Below, one piece after another: positions 24,724-33,393 of a stretch of 64,000 bases of DNA. The first letter of the stretch is position 1. Each line of letters opens with the position of its first letter. Origin of the DNA: CAWDVK01 sp963805715 (lineage in GTDB: Bacteria > Actinomycetota > Actinomycetes > Streptosporangiales > Streptosporangiaceae); assembly GCA_963805715.1 (NCBI GenBank), contig CAWDVK010000007.1:1-64000 (forward strand), read 5' to 3'. The notes below the pieces were generated by a model. The model made no database searches and had not been told where the DNA came from. It saw only the letters and a list, made by a program, of their open reading frames with translations. The translations under genes and the position numbers were made by a program.

Positions 24724-26085
24724 ATGCTGTCGAGGGTCGCTTGGCTCTACATTGCGGTTGTCGTGCTGCTGGCCGTCGCGCTCATCGGCACCGATCCGCA
24801 CGTGGCGGGCAGCCCGCAGGTCGTGACCGGCGTCCGCTACTGGGCCGAGCTCAACGTCCTCCGCTTACTGTTCCTGATCTGCGACTCCACCCCGACTCCG
24901 CTGGCCGCGCGGCAGTCCGCCTGGTCGCCGAGCTCGTCGGCCACGCTGGCGGGCGTCGTGCTGCTCGGCCCGCTCGGCGCCGCCCTGGTCGGGGCCGTGT
25001 CCGTGCTCAGCTTCCGGCGCCAGCGGCTGTCCGAGCGGCTGTTCAACGGCGCCATGCACGCCGTGTCCGGATTCGCCGCGGGGACCGCCTTCGTGGCGCT
25101 GCACGGCAGGGTCGGCGTGCCGTCGCCCGCGGACTTTCCGGCCGTGCTGCTGCCCTTCGCCGCGGCCGCGGTCGTGCACGTGGTCTGCAACCACGGGCTG
25201 ATCTGGGCCGTGCCGCGGCTGAACCGGGGCCGCGGGCCGGTGCTGCAGCAGGTCGCGCTGGAGTCCAGCGTGCCGCTGCTGCTGATCTCGGACCTGGGCT
25301 TCGCCGCGCTTGGCCTGATCATCGCCGTCCTGTGGGCCGTGATGGGGTGGGTGGCCGCGGCCATCGTGCTGGTGCCGCTGTTCGTGGCGCGCTGGGCGAT
25401 GGGCCAGTTCGCGGAGCAGCAGAAGGCCTACGCGGCCACCATGGCCGCGCTCTGCCAGGCCGTCGAGACGAAGGACTTCTACACCCGCGGGCACAGCGAG
25501 CGGGTGTCCAAGGGATCCGGCATGATCGCCCGGCAGATCGGCATGCGGCCCGAGCGCACCGAGGCACTGATGTTCGCCGGCATGCTGCACGACGTGGGAA
25601 AGCTGGGCGTGCCCACGACCGTGCTGCAGAAGACCGGTGCGCTGACCGAGGAGGAGTACGCGGCGATCCAGCTGCACCCGATGCGCGGCCTGGAGATCGT
25701 CCGGGAGATCGGCTTCCTGAACGAGGCGCTGGCCGGCATCATGCACCACCACGAGCGGATCGACGGCAAGGGCTACCCGATGGGCTTCGCCGGGCACGAG
25801 ATCCCGGAGTTCGCGCGGGTCATCGCGGTCGCCGATGCCTTCGACTCGATGACATCGACCCGCTCCTACCGGCAGGCGCGCAGCATTGACGAGGGCGTCG
25901 GGGAACTCCGCCGGGGAGCCGGATCCCAGTTCGACCCGCTGATCGTCGACGCCTTCATCGCGGCGCTTGACCGCGAGGGCTGGCAGCTGCCCGATCCGCC
26001 GCCCGCCCCGTCCGAGCTCCAGATCGTGACCGCCCAGGATCACGACGACCCGACCGCGCCGCTGCGCGTCGTCGAGAGCCTATGA
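24724..26085 (+). CDS. Membrane-bound HD-GYP phosphodiesterase
   Basis: The N-terminal 235 residues form six or seven membrane helices. A cytoplasmic HD-GYP domain follows with all hallmarks: HSERVS, HDVGKLG (the HD pair), HPMRGLEIV, HHHERIDGKGYP (the GYP motif), and DAFDSMTSTRSYR. Such domains hydrolyse cyclic di-nucleotides. ATG 24724 has GGAGG 11 bases upstream. It is followed after 25 bases by a second protein of the same build, so the two are probably co-transcribed and may pair. Confidence 0.88.
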   Translation: MLSRVAWLYIAVVVLLAVALIGTDPHVAGSPQVVTGVRYWAELNVLRLLFLICDSTPTPLAARQSAWSPSSSATLAGVVLLGPLGAALVGAVSVLSFRRQRLSERLFNGAMHAVSGFAAGTAFVALHGRVGVPSPADFPAVLLPFAAAAVVHVVCNHGLIWAVPRLNRGRGPVLQQVALESSVPLLLISDLGFAALGLIIAVLWAVMGWVAAAIVLVPLFVARWAMGQFAEQQKAYAATMAALCQAVETKDFYTRGHSERVSKGSGMIARQIGMRPERTEALMFAGMLHDVGKLGVPTTVLQKTGALTEEEYAAIQLHPMRGLEIVREIGFLNEALAGIMHHHERIDGKGYPMGFAGHEIPEFARVIAVADAFDSMTSTRSYRQARSIDEGVGELRRGAGSQFDPLIVDAFIAALDREGWQLPDPPPAPSELQIVTAQDHDDPTAPLRVVESL

Positions 26086-26110
26086 CTACGCGACCGGCCG
26101 GGCCGCCGCG

Positions 26111-27403
26111 ATGACCACGCGCCAGCCCATCGAGAACTGGTCATCCTGGCAGGCCCTGGACTCGGGGCGGCTGCTGCTGCTCGCCGCCTCCGGGATGCTG
26201 ATCGTGGCCTCGCTGGCCAGCACGGCGGTCAGCACCCATCACCTGAACGTGCGGGTGGCGCTGGCCTTCGGCGGGTTCATCGCGCTCGGCGAGCTGCTCA
26301 GGCTGGCGCTGCCCGGCGGCCGGGAGGCCGCGCCGATCGCGATGGCCGGGGCGATGGCCTACGCGATGCTGCTGACCGTCAGCGGGCAGCCGACCACCGC
26401 GGAATCGTCCCTGGGGGTCATCGCGGTGGCGGCGATTGGCATGATCGTCGGCGCGCTGCCGCACATCGCCGCCGGCCGGTCAGCCGGGGTGACCGGCATG
26501 TGCACCCGGCTCATCGCCGTGACCTGCGTGGCGTTTATCTTCCGGCCGGTCGTCGCGCACACGGGCATCGGGCAGCTGCGCCAGTGGTGGCTGGCGCTTG
26601 CGGTGATGGCCCTGCTGGTGCTGGTCGGCTGGCTGGCTGACACCGTGATCTCGGCCCTGATCCGGGCGGATGACGTGCGCGCGAGGTTCTCGGTGTCGCT
26701 CTGGGACGAGATGCGGGTGCAATGGCCGCTGGGCGCCGCTGTCGGCGCCTCCGCGATCATCATGGTGTTCGCCGCCGAGATCATGGGACTGTGGGAGCTG
26801 GTGGTGTTCATCGGGCCGCTGCTGGTCACCCAGGTCGCGTTCCGCCGCTACGCCGGCATCCGGGCCACCTACCTGCAGACTGTCCGCTCCCTGGCCAGGG
26901 TCACCGAGGTCGGCGGCTACGTGGAGAGCGGCCACTCGCGGCGGGTCAGCAGGCTGGCGGTCGCGGTCGGCCGCGAGCTCGGCATGGCCGAGCCCGACCT
27001 GCTCGACCTGGAGTACGCCGCGCTGATGCACGACATCGGCCAGCTGTCGCTGCGCGATCCGATTCCCGGTGGCGCCACCGTGCTGGTGTCGGCCGCCGAT
27101 GCCGAGCGCATCGCCCAGCTCGGCGCGGACGTGATCAGGCAGGCAGGCGTGCTGGACAAGGTGGCGGAGCTGGTCCGCTGCCAGAGCTGGCCGAGCCGCG
27201 GGCACGACCCGGAGCCGCCGATCGGCAGCAAGATCATCCGGGCCGCGAACGCGTTCGACGACCTGGTGGGCGCTTCCACCGACCGGGAGCGCACCGGAGC
27301 CGCCGTCGAGCGGCTGCGGCTGGATACGTCCAGGGAGTTCGACGCCGGCGTCGTCGAGGCGCTGAGCGAGGTGGTCGGCAGGCGGCTGACCAGCCGCCTG
27401 TAG
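26111..27403 (+). CDS. Membrane protein with a degenerate HD-GYP domain
   Basis: The protein has the same architecture as its upstream neighbour: about seven hydrophobic helices in the first 240 residues, then an HD domain. GHSRRVSRLAVAVGRELG and the metal pair MHDIGQL are kept. The HHExxxGxGYP motif is absent: the corresponding region reads VRCQSWPSRGHDPEPP, without the second His pair or the GYP. It has probably lost phosphodiesterase activity and may regulate or dimerise with the active partner. ATG 26111 lies 25 bases after the neighbour's stop. Confidence 0.85.
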   Translation: MTTRQPIENWSSWQALDSGRLLLLAASGMLIVASLASTAVSTHHLNVRVALAFGGFIALGELLRLALPGGREAAPIAMAGAMAYAMLLTVSGQPTTAESSLGVIAVAAIGMIVGALPHIAAGRSAGVTGMCTRLIAVTCVAFIFRPVVAHTGIGQLRQWWLALAVMALLVLVGWLADTVISALIRADDVRARFSVSLWDEMRVQWPLGAAVGASAIIMVFAAEIMGLWELVVFIGPLLVTQVAFRRYAGIRATYLQTVRSLARVTEVGGYVESGHSRRVSRLAVAVGRELGMAEPDLLDLEYAALMHDIGQLSLRDPIPGGATVLVSAADAERIAQLGADVIRQAGVLDKVAELVRCQSWPSRGHDPEPPIGSKIIRAANAFDDLVGASTDRERTGAAVERLRLDTSREFDAGVVEALSEVVGRRLTSRL

Positions 27404-27546
27404 GCTGCGAGCGCCGGATCCGGGGCGGTCGCCGGCGTCCCGCCGCGACCGGTCAGCAGCCGGGCCTGCTGCGGCCCTGACCGGCCGCGGCGGGACAATG
27501 GTGCACGGCGCAGGCGGCCGGAAGGGCGCCGGCCCGGATGTCAGAA

Positions 27547-27605
27547 ACTGATACTCCGGAGGCACTGATAGTGCCAGAGTCACTCATAGTCCGCAGACAC
27601 TGAGG
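27547..27605 (+). promoter_or_regulatory. Phased repeats with an inverted repeat upstream of the biotin-carrier gene
   Basis: ACTGATA (27547), ACTGATA (27564), ACTCATA (27581) and ACTGAGG (27599) recur every 17-18 bp. The second copy lies inside the perfect inverted repeat GGCACTGATAGTGCC (27561-27575). The array ends 10 bases before the start codon. It looks like a regulator binding array; the regulator is unknown. Confidence 0.45.
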
Positions 27606-27614
27606 AGGCGCAGC

Positions 27615-27827
27615 GTGGCCGAGGTCCGCGCGGAAATGGTCGCGAATGTGTGGAAGGTGGTGGCCGCCGAGGGGGCGGCGGTGGCGGATGGCGACACGCT
27701 GGTCATTCTCGAGTCCATGAAGATGGAGATCCCGGTGCTCGCCGAGAACAGCGGCACGCTCACCAAGCTGGCCGTCGGGGAGGGCGACGTGATCCAGGAG
27801 GGCGACCTGATCGCCATCATCGAATGA
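27615..27827 (+). CDS. Free-standing biotin/lipoyl carrier protein
   Basis: The 70-residue protein consists only of the biotinyl domain, with the modified lysine in ESMKMEIPV (residue 37). The folded hammerhead strands lie on both sides (EGAAVADGDTLVILE and GEGDVIQEGDLIAIIE). It would serve as a mobile biotin carrier for an acyl-CoA carboxylase encoded elsewhere; no carboxylase subunit is nearby. The GTG start follows GAGGAGG. It overlaps the thioesterase gene by ATGA. Confidence 0.88.
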   Translation: MAEVRAEMVANVWKVVAAEGAAVADGDTLVILESMKMEIPVLAENSGTLTKLAVGEGDVIQEGDLIAIIE

Positions 27828-28237
27828 GCACCGCACCGGAAGCCCGCCTGGCGGTTGGCCTGATGGCCACCGTCCAGGCCGTCGTGACCGAGGATGACAC
27901 GGCGATCGCGGCCGGCACCGGTGATGTCCCCGTGCTGGCCACCCCGCGGCTGCTGGCACTGGCCGAGGCGGCCTGCGTGGCCGCGATCGAGCCGCAGCTG
28001 GCGGCCGGCCAGACCTCGGTCGGCACGGCCGCTCAGTTCGAGCATCGCCGGGCGGCCCCGCTGGGGGCCGAGCTGTTCGTGGAGGCGGAGCTCACCGAGA
28101 TCGACGGCTCCCGGCTGGTGTTCATGTTCATCGCCAGGCCCGGCGACGGCACCGACGAGGTTGTCGGCGCGGGCACGCTGGAGCGCGTCGTGGTGGATCG
28201 GGAGCGGTTCCTGCGCCGGCTCAGACCCCCGTCGTAG
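27824..28237 (+). CDS. Hotdog-fold thioesterase (fluoroacetyl-CoA thioesterase-like)
   Basis: The 137-residue single hotdog domain has VLATPRLLALAEAACVAAIEP (the long central helix), GTAAQFEHRRAAPLGAELF and strands up to VERFLRRL. The family hydrolyses or controls small acyl-CoAs; FlK is the characterised member. It is translationally coupled to the biotin carrier gene, so both may act on the same acyl-CoA pool. Its last 17 bases overlap the end of the convergent ThDP-enzyme gene. Confidence 0.82.
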   Translation: MSTAPEARLAVGLMATVQAVVTEDDTAIAAGTGDVPVLATPRLLALAEAACVAAIEPQLAAGQTSVGTAAQFEHRRAAPLGAELFVEAELTEIDGSRLVFMFIARPGDGTDEVVGAGTLERVVVDRERFLRRLRPPS

Positions 28238-29924
28238 TGCGCGGGTAGGAAACCTGCGGGTCGGTGGCGACGTTGACCAGGTAAGGGACGCCGGACGCGA
28301 AAGCCCGCCGCAGGGCGGGCCCGATGCCGTCCGGCTCGGTGACCAGCTCGCCCGCTCCGCCCAGCGCGGCCACCACCTGGTCATACCGGCATTGCGGCTG
28401 CAGCTCGGCCGCCACGTCGTAGCCGTAGAGAGCCTGCATCGGGTGCTTCTCCAGCCCCCAGATGCCGTTGTTGCCGCAGATCATGACCACGGGGAGCCGG
28501 TGCCGGACCAGCGTGTCCGCGTCCATCAGCGAGAATCCGGCCGCGCCGTCCCCGAGCAGCAGCACGACCTGCGCGGCGGGCCGCGCGAGCCGCGCGCCGA
28601 TGGCGTAGCCGAGTCCGGTGCCCAGGCACCCGTAGGGCCCGGGATCCAGCCAGCCGCCGGGCCGCTGCGGCTCGACGTACTTGCCGGCGTAGCTGACGAA
28701 GTCACCGCCGTCGCCGATGATCACTGCGTCGGGTTCCAGCAGCGGGGCGAGCTCGCCGTAGATCCGGAGCGGGTGGATCGGCCGCGCGCCCGACTGCAGC
28801 AGCGGGCCGTCGGCCGCGACCGCAGAACTGACCGCCTCGGCCAGCCGGGGCAGCCAGGAGGCTGACCACGGCCAGCGCGCGCCGCCGGCCGGCGGCCTGG
28901 CCGCGTCCGCGAGGCCGGTGAAGAACGCAGCGAGGTCCCCGGCCGCCGCGCCGGCCAGCTCGCAGTGCGCGGCCAGCTGGCCGGCTGCGTCGGCGACGTG
29001 CACCACCCGGGCCCGCGGCGCGGCGTTCTTCCCGCCGAACTCGCCGTAGCCGAGCCGGAAGTCGAGTGGCGTGCCCACCACGATGACCAGGTCGGCCTCG
29101 CCCAGGGCGAGCGAGCGGGCCCGGCTGACCAGCAGGTCATGGTCGGCCGGCACGATGCCGCGGCCCTGCCCGTTGGTGACGACCGGCAGCTGCAGCTCCT
29201 CGGCGGCGCTGCGGGCCGCATCGGCGGCGCCGTCCAGCCAGACATCGGACCCGAGCACGAGCACGGGCCTGCTCGCTGCGGCGAGCAGGCTGGCGATCCC
29301 GGCGATGGCGCCTGGGTCGGGCGCGGCGCCGGGGTCGGGCGCGGCACCGCGATGGCCAGCTTCAGCGGCCGGCCCCGCCGCCGGACCGGCCGCGGCCGGG
29401 CCGAACAGCGCCTCCAGGCTGATGTCGAGGAAGACGGGACCGCGGTGCCTCGCCGTCGAGAGCCGGAATGCCGCGTCGACCGCCCCGCCGACGCCGTCCG
29501 CAGCATGCTCGGTCCACGCTCGCTTGGTGATCGGGGCCAGCAGCGCAGGATGATCGAACTCCTGCAGGCTGCCGGACCCCCACCGGTAGTCGGGGGCCCG
29601 GCCGCCCAGGACGACCACGGGCGAGCCGTTGAAATGCGCGGTCGTGATCGCGCTGATCCCGTTGGTCACGCCGGGCCCGGCGGTCAGCACGGCCAGGCCG
29701 GGGGAGCGGGTCAGCCGTGCGGTGGCCTCGGCGGCGAAAACCGCGGTCTGCTCGTGCCGGACGTCGAGGATCCGCATCGGCGGATCGGCCCGGACCGCGC
29801 CGTCGTAGAGAGGAAAGACGTGGCCGCCGGACAGGGTGAACATCGTCGTCACGCCGTGCGCCCGGGCCGCGGCGACCCCGCGGGCGCCGCCGTGCCCCGG
29901 CGCCTGCTGCTGACCTTCGCTCAT
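28221..29924 (-). CDS. Thiamine-diphosphate enzyme of the acetolactate-synthase/oxalyl-CoA decarboxylase family
   Basis: The 567-residue enzyme has the three domains of the ALS-like ThDP family. The PYR domain shows GVTTMFTLSGGHVFPLYDG, the catalytic Glu in DVRHEQTAVFAAEA and VLTAGPGVTNGISAI. The middle domain begins at SRPVLVLGSDVWL. The PP domain has the ThDP/Mg motif LLGDGAAGFSLMD through GNNGIWG. It decarboxylates or ligates a 2-keto acid or acyl-CoA; the substrate is not evident. An in-frame proline/alanine repeat sits between the first two domains. The start is ATG 29924; TAACGT lies 7 bases upstream, so the transcript is probably leaderless. Confidence 0.88.
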   Translation of the reverse strand: MSEGQQQAPGHGGARGVAAARAHGVTTMFTLSGGHVFPLYDGAVRADPPMRILDVRHEQTAVFAAEATARLTRSPGLAVLTAGPGVTNGISAITTAHFNGSPVVVLGGRAPDYRWGSGSLQEFDHPALLAPITKRAWTEHAADGVGGAVDAAFRLSTARHRGPVFLDISLEALFGPAAAGPAAGPAAEAGHRGAAPDPGAAPDPGAIAGIASLLAAASRPVLVLGSDVWLDGAADAARSAAEELQLPVVTNGQGRGIVPADHDLLVSRARSLALGEADLVIVVGTPLDFRLGYGEFGGKNAAPRARVVHVADAAGQLAAHCELAGAAAGDLAAFFTGLADAARPPAGGARWPWSASWLPRLAEAVSSAVAADGPLLQSGARPIHPLRIYGELAPLLEPDAVIIGDGGDFVSYAGKYVEPQRPGGWLDPGPYGCLGTGLGYAIGARLARPAAQVVLLLGDGAAGFSLMDADTLVRHRLPVVMICGNNGIWGLEKHPMQALYGYDVAAELQPQCRYDQVVAALGGAGELVTEPDGIGPALRRAFASGVPYLVNVATDPQVSYPRTTTGV

Positions 29925-30020
29925 TGCGCCGACGTTACCAGCAGGTAGCTGGCACAGCAGGGAAGGATCAGGGCAAAACGCGGGCATCGGGCCATCTTGG
30001 CCGGGTGGGATGATGGCTGC

Positions 30021-31519
30021 GTGCCGACTCTCACCGATCTGGCCCGCAGGGCGCAGATCTGCGGGCCAGACGTGGACTGGCTGCACGCCCTGGTTTCCGA
30101 CTGGCAGCTGCTCGCCGACCTGTCCTTCGCCGACCTGGTGCTCTGGGCGAAGCTTCCGGATGACGGCTGGCTCGCGCTCGCGCAGATGCGGCCCACCACC
30201 GCCCCGACGGCCATACCCGACGACGTTGTGGGGTCGGTCAGGCCCCCCGGCGCGCGGCCGTTCCTGGACACCGCCATGCGGGAGCGGCGGATCTGCCGGG
30301 AGGGTGACCCGGAGTGGACCAGGGGAGTGCCGGTCCGGCACGAGACGATCCCGGTCATGCGCGCCGACCGCGTCATCGCGGTGATCGAGCGGTCGACCAA
30401 CCTCAGCTCGGCCCGGACGCCCAGCCGGCTGGACATCGCCTACCTCAAGGCGGCGGACGACCTCGCTCAGATGGTGGCCGCCGGGATGTTCCCGCGTCCC
30501 AGCGAGGAGCCCGTGCTGGTGCGCTCGCCGCGAGTGGGTGATGGCCTGCTGCGGCTCAGCCGCGCTGGCAAGGTGACCTACGCCAGCCCGAACGCGCTAT
30601 CGGCCTACCGCAGGCTCGGCCTGACCGCCGACCTGGTCGGCCAGGAACTGGGGCCGCTGACGGCCGGGCTGTGCTCGGCCGGGGCGCCGCGCGACGACTC
30701 GCTCATGCTGACGGCCAGCGGCAAGGCGCACATGGAGACGGAGATTGAGGCGAATGGCTCGGTCGTCCAGCTTCGCACCATCCCTCTGGTCGTCGGCGGG
30801 GCCAGGTCCGGCGCCCTGATCCTGCTGCGGGACGTCACCGAGCTCCGGCACCGGGAACGTGAGCTGATCACCAAGGATGCCACGATCAGGGAGATCCATC
30901 ACCGGGTCAAGAACAACCTGCAGACCGTCGCCGCACTGTTGCGGCTGCAGGCTCGCAGGCTCAAGGGCCCGGAAGCCCGCGGTGCCCTGGAGGAGGCGGT
31001 GCGCAGGGTCGGATCGATCGCCATCGTGCACGAGACGCTCTCCCACGCCCCGGAGGAGGTGGTCGACTTCGACGACGTGGCCGGCCGGGTGGCGATGATG
31101 GCGGGCGAGGTGTCAGCGCCCGAGGCGGGCGTCACGCCCACGCTGCTGGGCCGGTTCGGCATGATGCCGGCGGCTGTGGCGACGCCGCTGGCCCTCGTCC
31201 TGACCGAGCTGCTGCAGAACGCGCTGCAGCATGGCCTGAGCCCTCGGCCGGCGGCGGCGGGCTGCTGGAAGTCAGGGCGAACCGCCAGTCAGGCCAGCTG
31301 ACGTTCACCGTCGTCGACAACGGGGCGGGCCTGCCGCCGGACTTCAACCTGAACTCAGAGACGAGCCTGGGGCTCCAGATCGTCCGTACGCTGGTCGAGG
31401 CCGAGCTGGCCGGTCGCCTCGAGATCGGGCCGCGACCGGGCGGCGGCACGTGCGTCACGGTACGGCTGCCGCTTGAGGCGCCCGCCAGCGGCGCTGCCGT
31501 ACCCCTAGCGCATCGCTAG
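30021..31519 (+). CDS. pdtaS: PdtaS-type sensor histidine kinase, frameshifted in the ATPase domain
   Basis: The cytosolic kinase has an N-terminal GAF-like domain (VDWLHALVSDWQLLADLSFA), a PAS domain (about residues 170-270), and the H-box EIHHRVKNNLQTVAALLRLQ of the HisKA_2 family. An ATPase domain follows. The frame from GTG 30021 breaks near 31251-31261 in a GGC-rich run and would stop at 31303. Restoring one base gives the expected LLEVRANRQSGQLTFTVVDN, NGAGLPPDF and GLQIVRTLVEAEL up to a TAG at 31519. As in mycobacteria, it is next to whiB1. GATGAT 6 bases before the GTG suggests a leaderless mRNA. Confidence 0.85.
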
Positions 31520-31529
31520 GGCAGGCAGC

Positions 31530-31656
31530 GGGCTCAGTGCGGCCGGGCTCAGTGCGGCCGGGCTCAGTGCGGCCGGGCTCAGTGCGGCCGGGCTCAGTGC
31601 GGCCGGGCTCAGTGCGGCCGGGCTCAGTGCGGCCGGGCTCAGTGCGGCCGGGCTCA
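31530..31656. repeat. Tandem repeat, 8.4 x 15 bp, between pdtaS and whiB1
   Basis: The unit GGGCTCAGTGCGGCC is repeated eight times without a mismatch, then breaks at the whiB1 stop codon. It fills the whole gap between the two convergent genes. Confidence 0.97.
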
Positions 31657-31908
31657 CGCGTTCGCCTGGGCCCTGATCCTGCTTCCCCGGCGCTTCAGCG
31701 CACGTCGCTCGTCTTCGCTCAGGCCACCCCACACGCCCGCGTCCTGGCCGCTTTCCAGCGCCCACTGCAGGCAGGAATCCAGTACTGCGCAGCGCTGACA
31801 TACCTGCTTTGCCTCGTCGATCTGGAGCAGCGCAGGACCGGTGTTGCCGATCGGGAAGAAAAGCTCCGGGTCTACGTCACGGCACGCGGCGTAGTGACGC
31901 CAGTCCAT
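31654..31908 (-). CDS. whiB1: WhiB1-like iron-sulfur regulator
   Basis: The 84-residue WhiB protein has four cysteines that bind a 4Fe-4S cluster (AACRDVDPELFFPIG, then QVCQRCAVLDSC). It also has the GVWGG turn and a basic tail (RRALKRRGSR). The GPALLQIDEAKQVC spacing and the pdtaS neighbour identify the WhiB1/WblE group, an essential nitric-oxide-sensitive partner of the housekeeping sigma factor. AAGGAGAG precedes the ATG. A CRP-like site lies 57-72 bases upstream, as known for mycobacterial whiB1. Confidence 0.93.
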   Translation of the reverse strand: MDWRHYAACRDVDPELFFPIGNTGPALLQIDEAKQVCQRCAVLDSCLQWALESGQDAGVWGGLSEDERRALKRRGSRIRAQANA

Positions 31909-32349
31909 GAGTCCACTCTCCTTGCGCGCGGCCCCACTCCTGGACCCGCCGCCTCAGTCGTGCTTGTGAATGATTTCACGAGCTATGCCGTATGTCGGAA
32001 AAGTACCTTCCGAGCGTGGACGCCTTCAAGTCACCGGGGCCTTCGCCCCCCACATAAGTCCCTTGGAACCACGACCGGACCGCATCCACATGGGTCGCGG
32101 CCCCACCCCAGGTGCGGCCTGCCCTGCCACGCCGCCAAGAGGAGCGTTACAACCCTCTCAAGATCGGCCATCAACCGCAAGAGGCTTTGGCAAAGGTTCG
32201 GACGGATTTCGGTGTCGGATGAGTCACATGGGGGGCATGGGCTGCGTGACGGGCTTGCCCGCCCAGGCAGTCCTGACGCTGATGGCCCTGCTTGCCTTTA
32301 GGTATCAGCCTTAGCCGGGAATATAGCTGTTTGGCTGAGCGGCCTTTCT
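31909..32349. other. Long intergenic region upstream of whiB1
   Basis: These 441 bases hold the CRP-like site and presumably the whiB1 promoter. Short open frames exist but lack a ribosome site or any recognisable domain. I see no tRNA or strong terminator in it. Confidence 0.5.
31965..31980 (-). promoter_or_regulatory. CRP/Cmr-type operator of whiB1
   Basis: TGTGA, six bases, TCACG matches the TGTGA-N6-TCACA consensus at 9 of 10 positions. It is centred about 64 bases before the whiB1 start. M. tuberculosis whiB1 is controlled by CRP through such sites. Confidence 0.7.
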
Positions 32350-33393
32350 CTAGATGAGCACCCGGAGGGCATGCGGCAGGCAGCGGAAGCGCACCTGCTC
32401 GCGTTCCCCCATGTATTCGCCGTCTACCTGGAACGCGACCGGCCGGTCTGCCCGGAGCACCAGGTCGGGCACGTCGTGGCGCGCCAGCACGCTGCGGGCG
32501 CGAGGCGGCTCACTGCGCTGCGCGAGCATCTGGCGCAGCGTGCGCAGGGCTGTGACCGTACTCAGGCTGCGCAGGCCGAAGACGTCCAGCCCGGCGTCAA
32601 AGCTGGCCTGCGGATTGGTAGCGACCGGCCGCCGTCCGAGGTAAGTCCAGGGCGAGGTGTTGGAGATAAATCCCAGGAACAGCGGTCCTTCTGGTGGCAG
32701 GCCCGACATTTCCAGGGTTACGGCCGGATGGCGCCGGTCGGTTATCCGGTAATACTGCCGCAGCGCCATCCTGAGGTAGAGGGCCGGAGTCACCGGCCGG
32801 CCGTGAGCACGGCGGCCCTCGACCGCCCGCACGACTTCGGCGTCGAAGCCCAGGCCCGAGTTGAAGGTGAAGAACCGCTCCCCGGCTAGCCCGAGGCTGA
32901 TGCTGCGGTAACGGGCGGCGGCCAGGGCCTCCAGCACCTGCCCGGTGGCGTCCACGGGGTCCGCGGGCAGACCGAGGGCCCGGACGAACACGTTGGCGTT
33001 ACCGCCGGGCAGGGCCGCCAGCGCCGGCAGGCCGGCCCGGCCCGGCTCGCTGCCCGGCGGCGAGCCGGCCGGTTCCTCCGGCAGCCCGCCCGTCCCGCTC
33101 GCCGCGGCCGCGCCTGCCGCGCCCGCCCCGCCGGCCGTTACCGTTGCCTGCCCGGCTCGCGCCCCGGCCATCAGGCCGTTGACCGCCTCGTTCACGGTGC
33201 CGTCCCCGCCGAGGATCAGGACGAGGCCGAATCCGCAGGGCACCGCCTGTTCGGCTAGCTTGGTGGCGTGCCCCCCGTAGCGGGTCTGCACGACCTCGAG
33301 GTCGACGGCGGACGCCAGGGCACGAATGATGACGTCCCGGCGCAACCGGGTCGTGGAGGTGGCCTGTGGATTCACGATCAAGAGGGCGCGCAC
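32350..33393 (-). CDS. Diacylglycerol-kinase-family lipid kinase
   Basis: The protein shows the YegS/DagK signature: LLIVNPQATS at the N-terminus, the ATP-site LILGGDGTVNEAVNGL, LPGGNANVFVRALGLPADP (GGT/N loop) and FFTFNSGLGFDAEVV. It ends with FQVDGEYMGEREQVRF. It phosphorylates diacylglycerol or a related lipid. An alanine/glycine-rich insert lies between residues 85 and 125. The GTG at 33393 has TACCCT exactly 6 bases upstream, so a leaderless mRNA is predicted; the longer frame from 33501 has no support. Confidence 0.9.
   Translation of the reverse strand: MRALLIVNPQATSTTRLRRDVIIRALASAVDLEVVQTRYGGHATKLAEQAVPCGFGLVLILGGDGTVNEAVNGLMAGARAGQATVTAGGAGAAGAAAASGTGGLPEEPAGSPPGSEPGRAGLPALAALPGGNANVFVRALGLPADPVDATGQVLEALAAARYRSISLGLAGERFFTFNSGLGFDAEVVRAVEGRRAHGRPVTPALYLRMALRQYYRITDRRHPAVTLEMSGLPPEGPLFLGFISNTSPWTYLGRRPVATNPQASFDAGLDVFGLRSLSTVTALRTLRQMLAQRSEPPRARSVLARHDVPDLVLRADRPVAFQVDGEYMGEREQVRFRCLPHALRVLI

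Noticed and set aside
31970..32314. Open frame of 114 codons upstream of whiB1
   Set aside because: It overlaps the CRP-like site, has no ribosome site and no domain, and most residues are proline/arginine.
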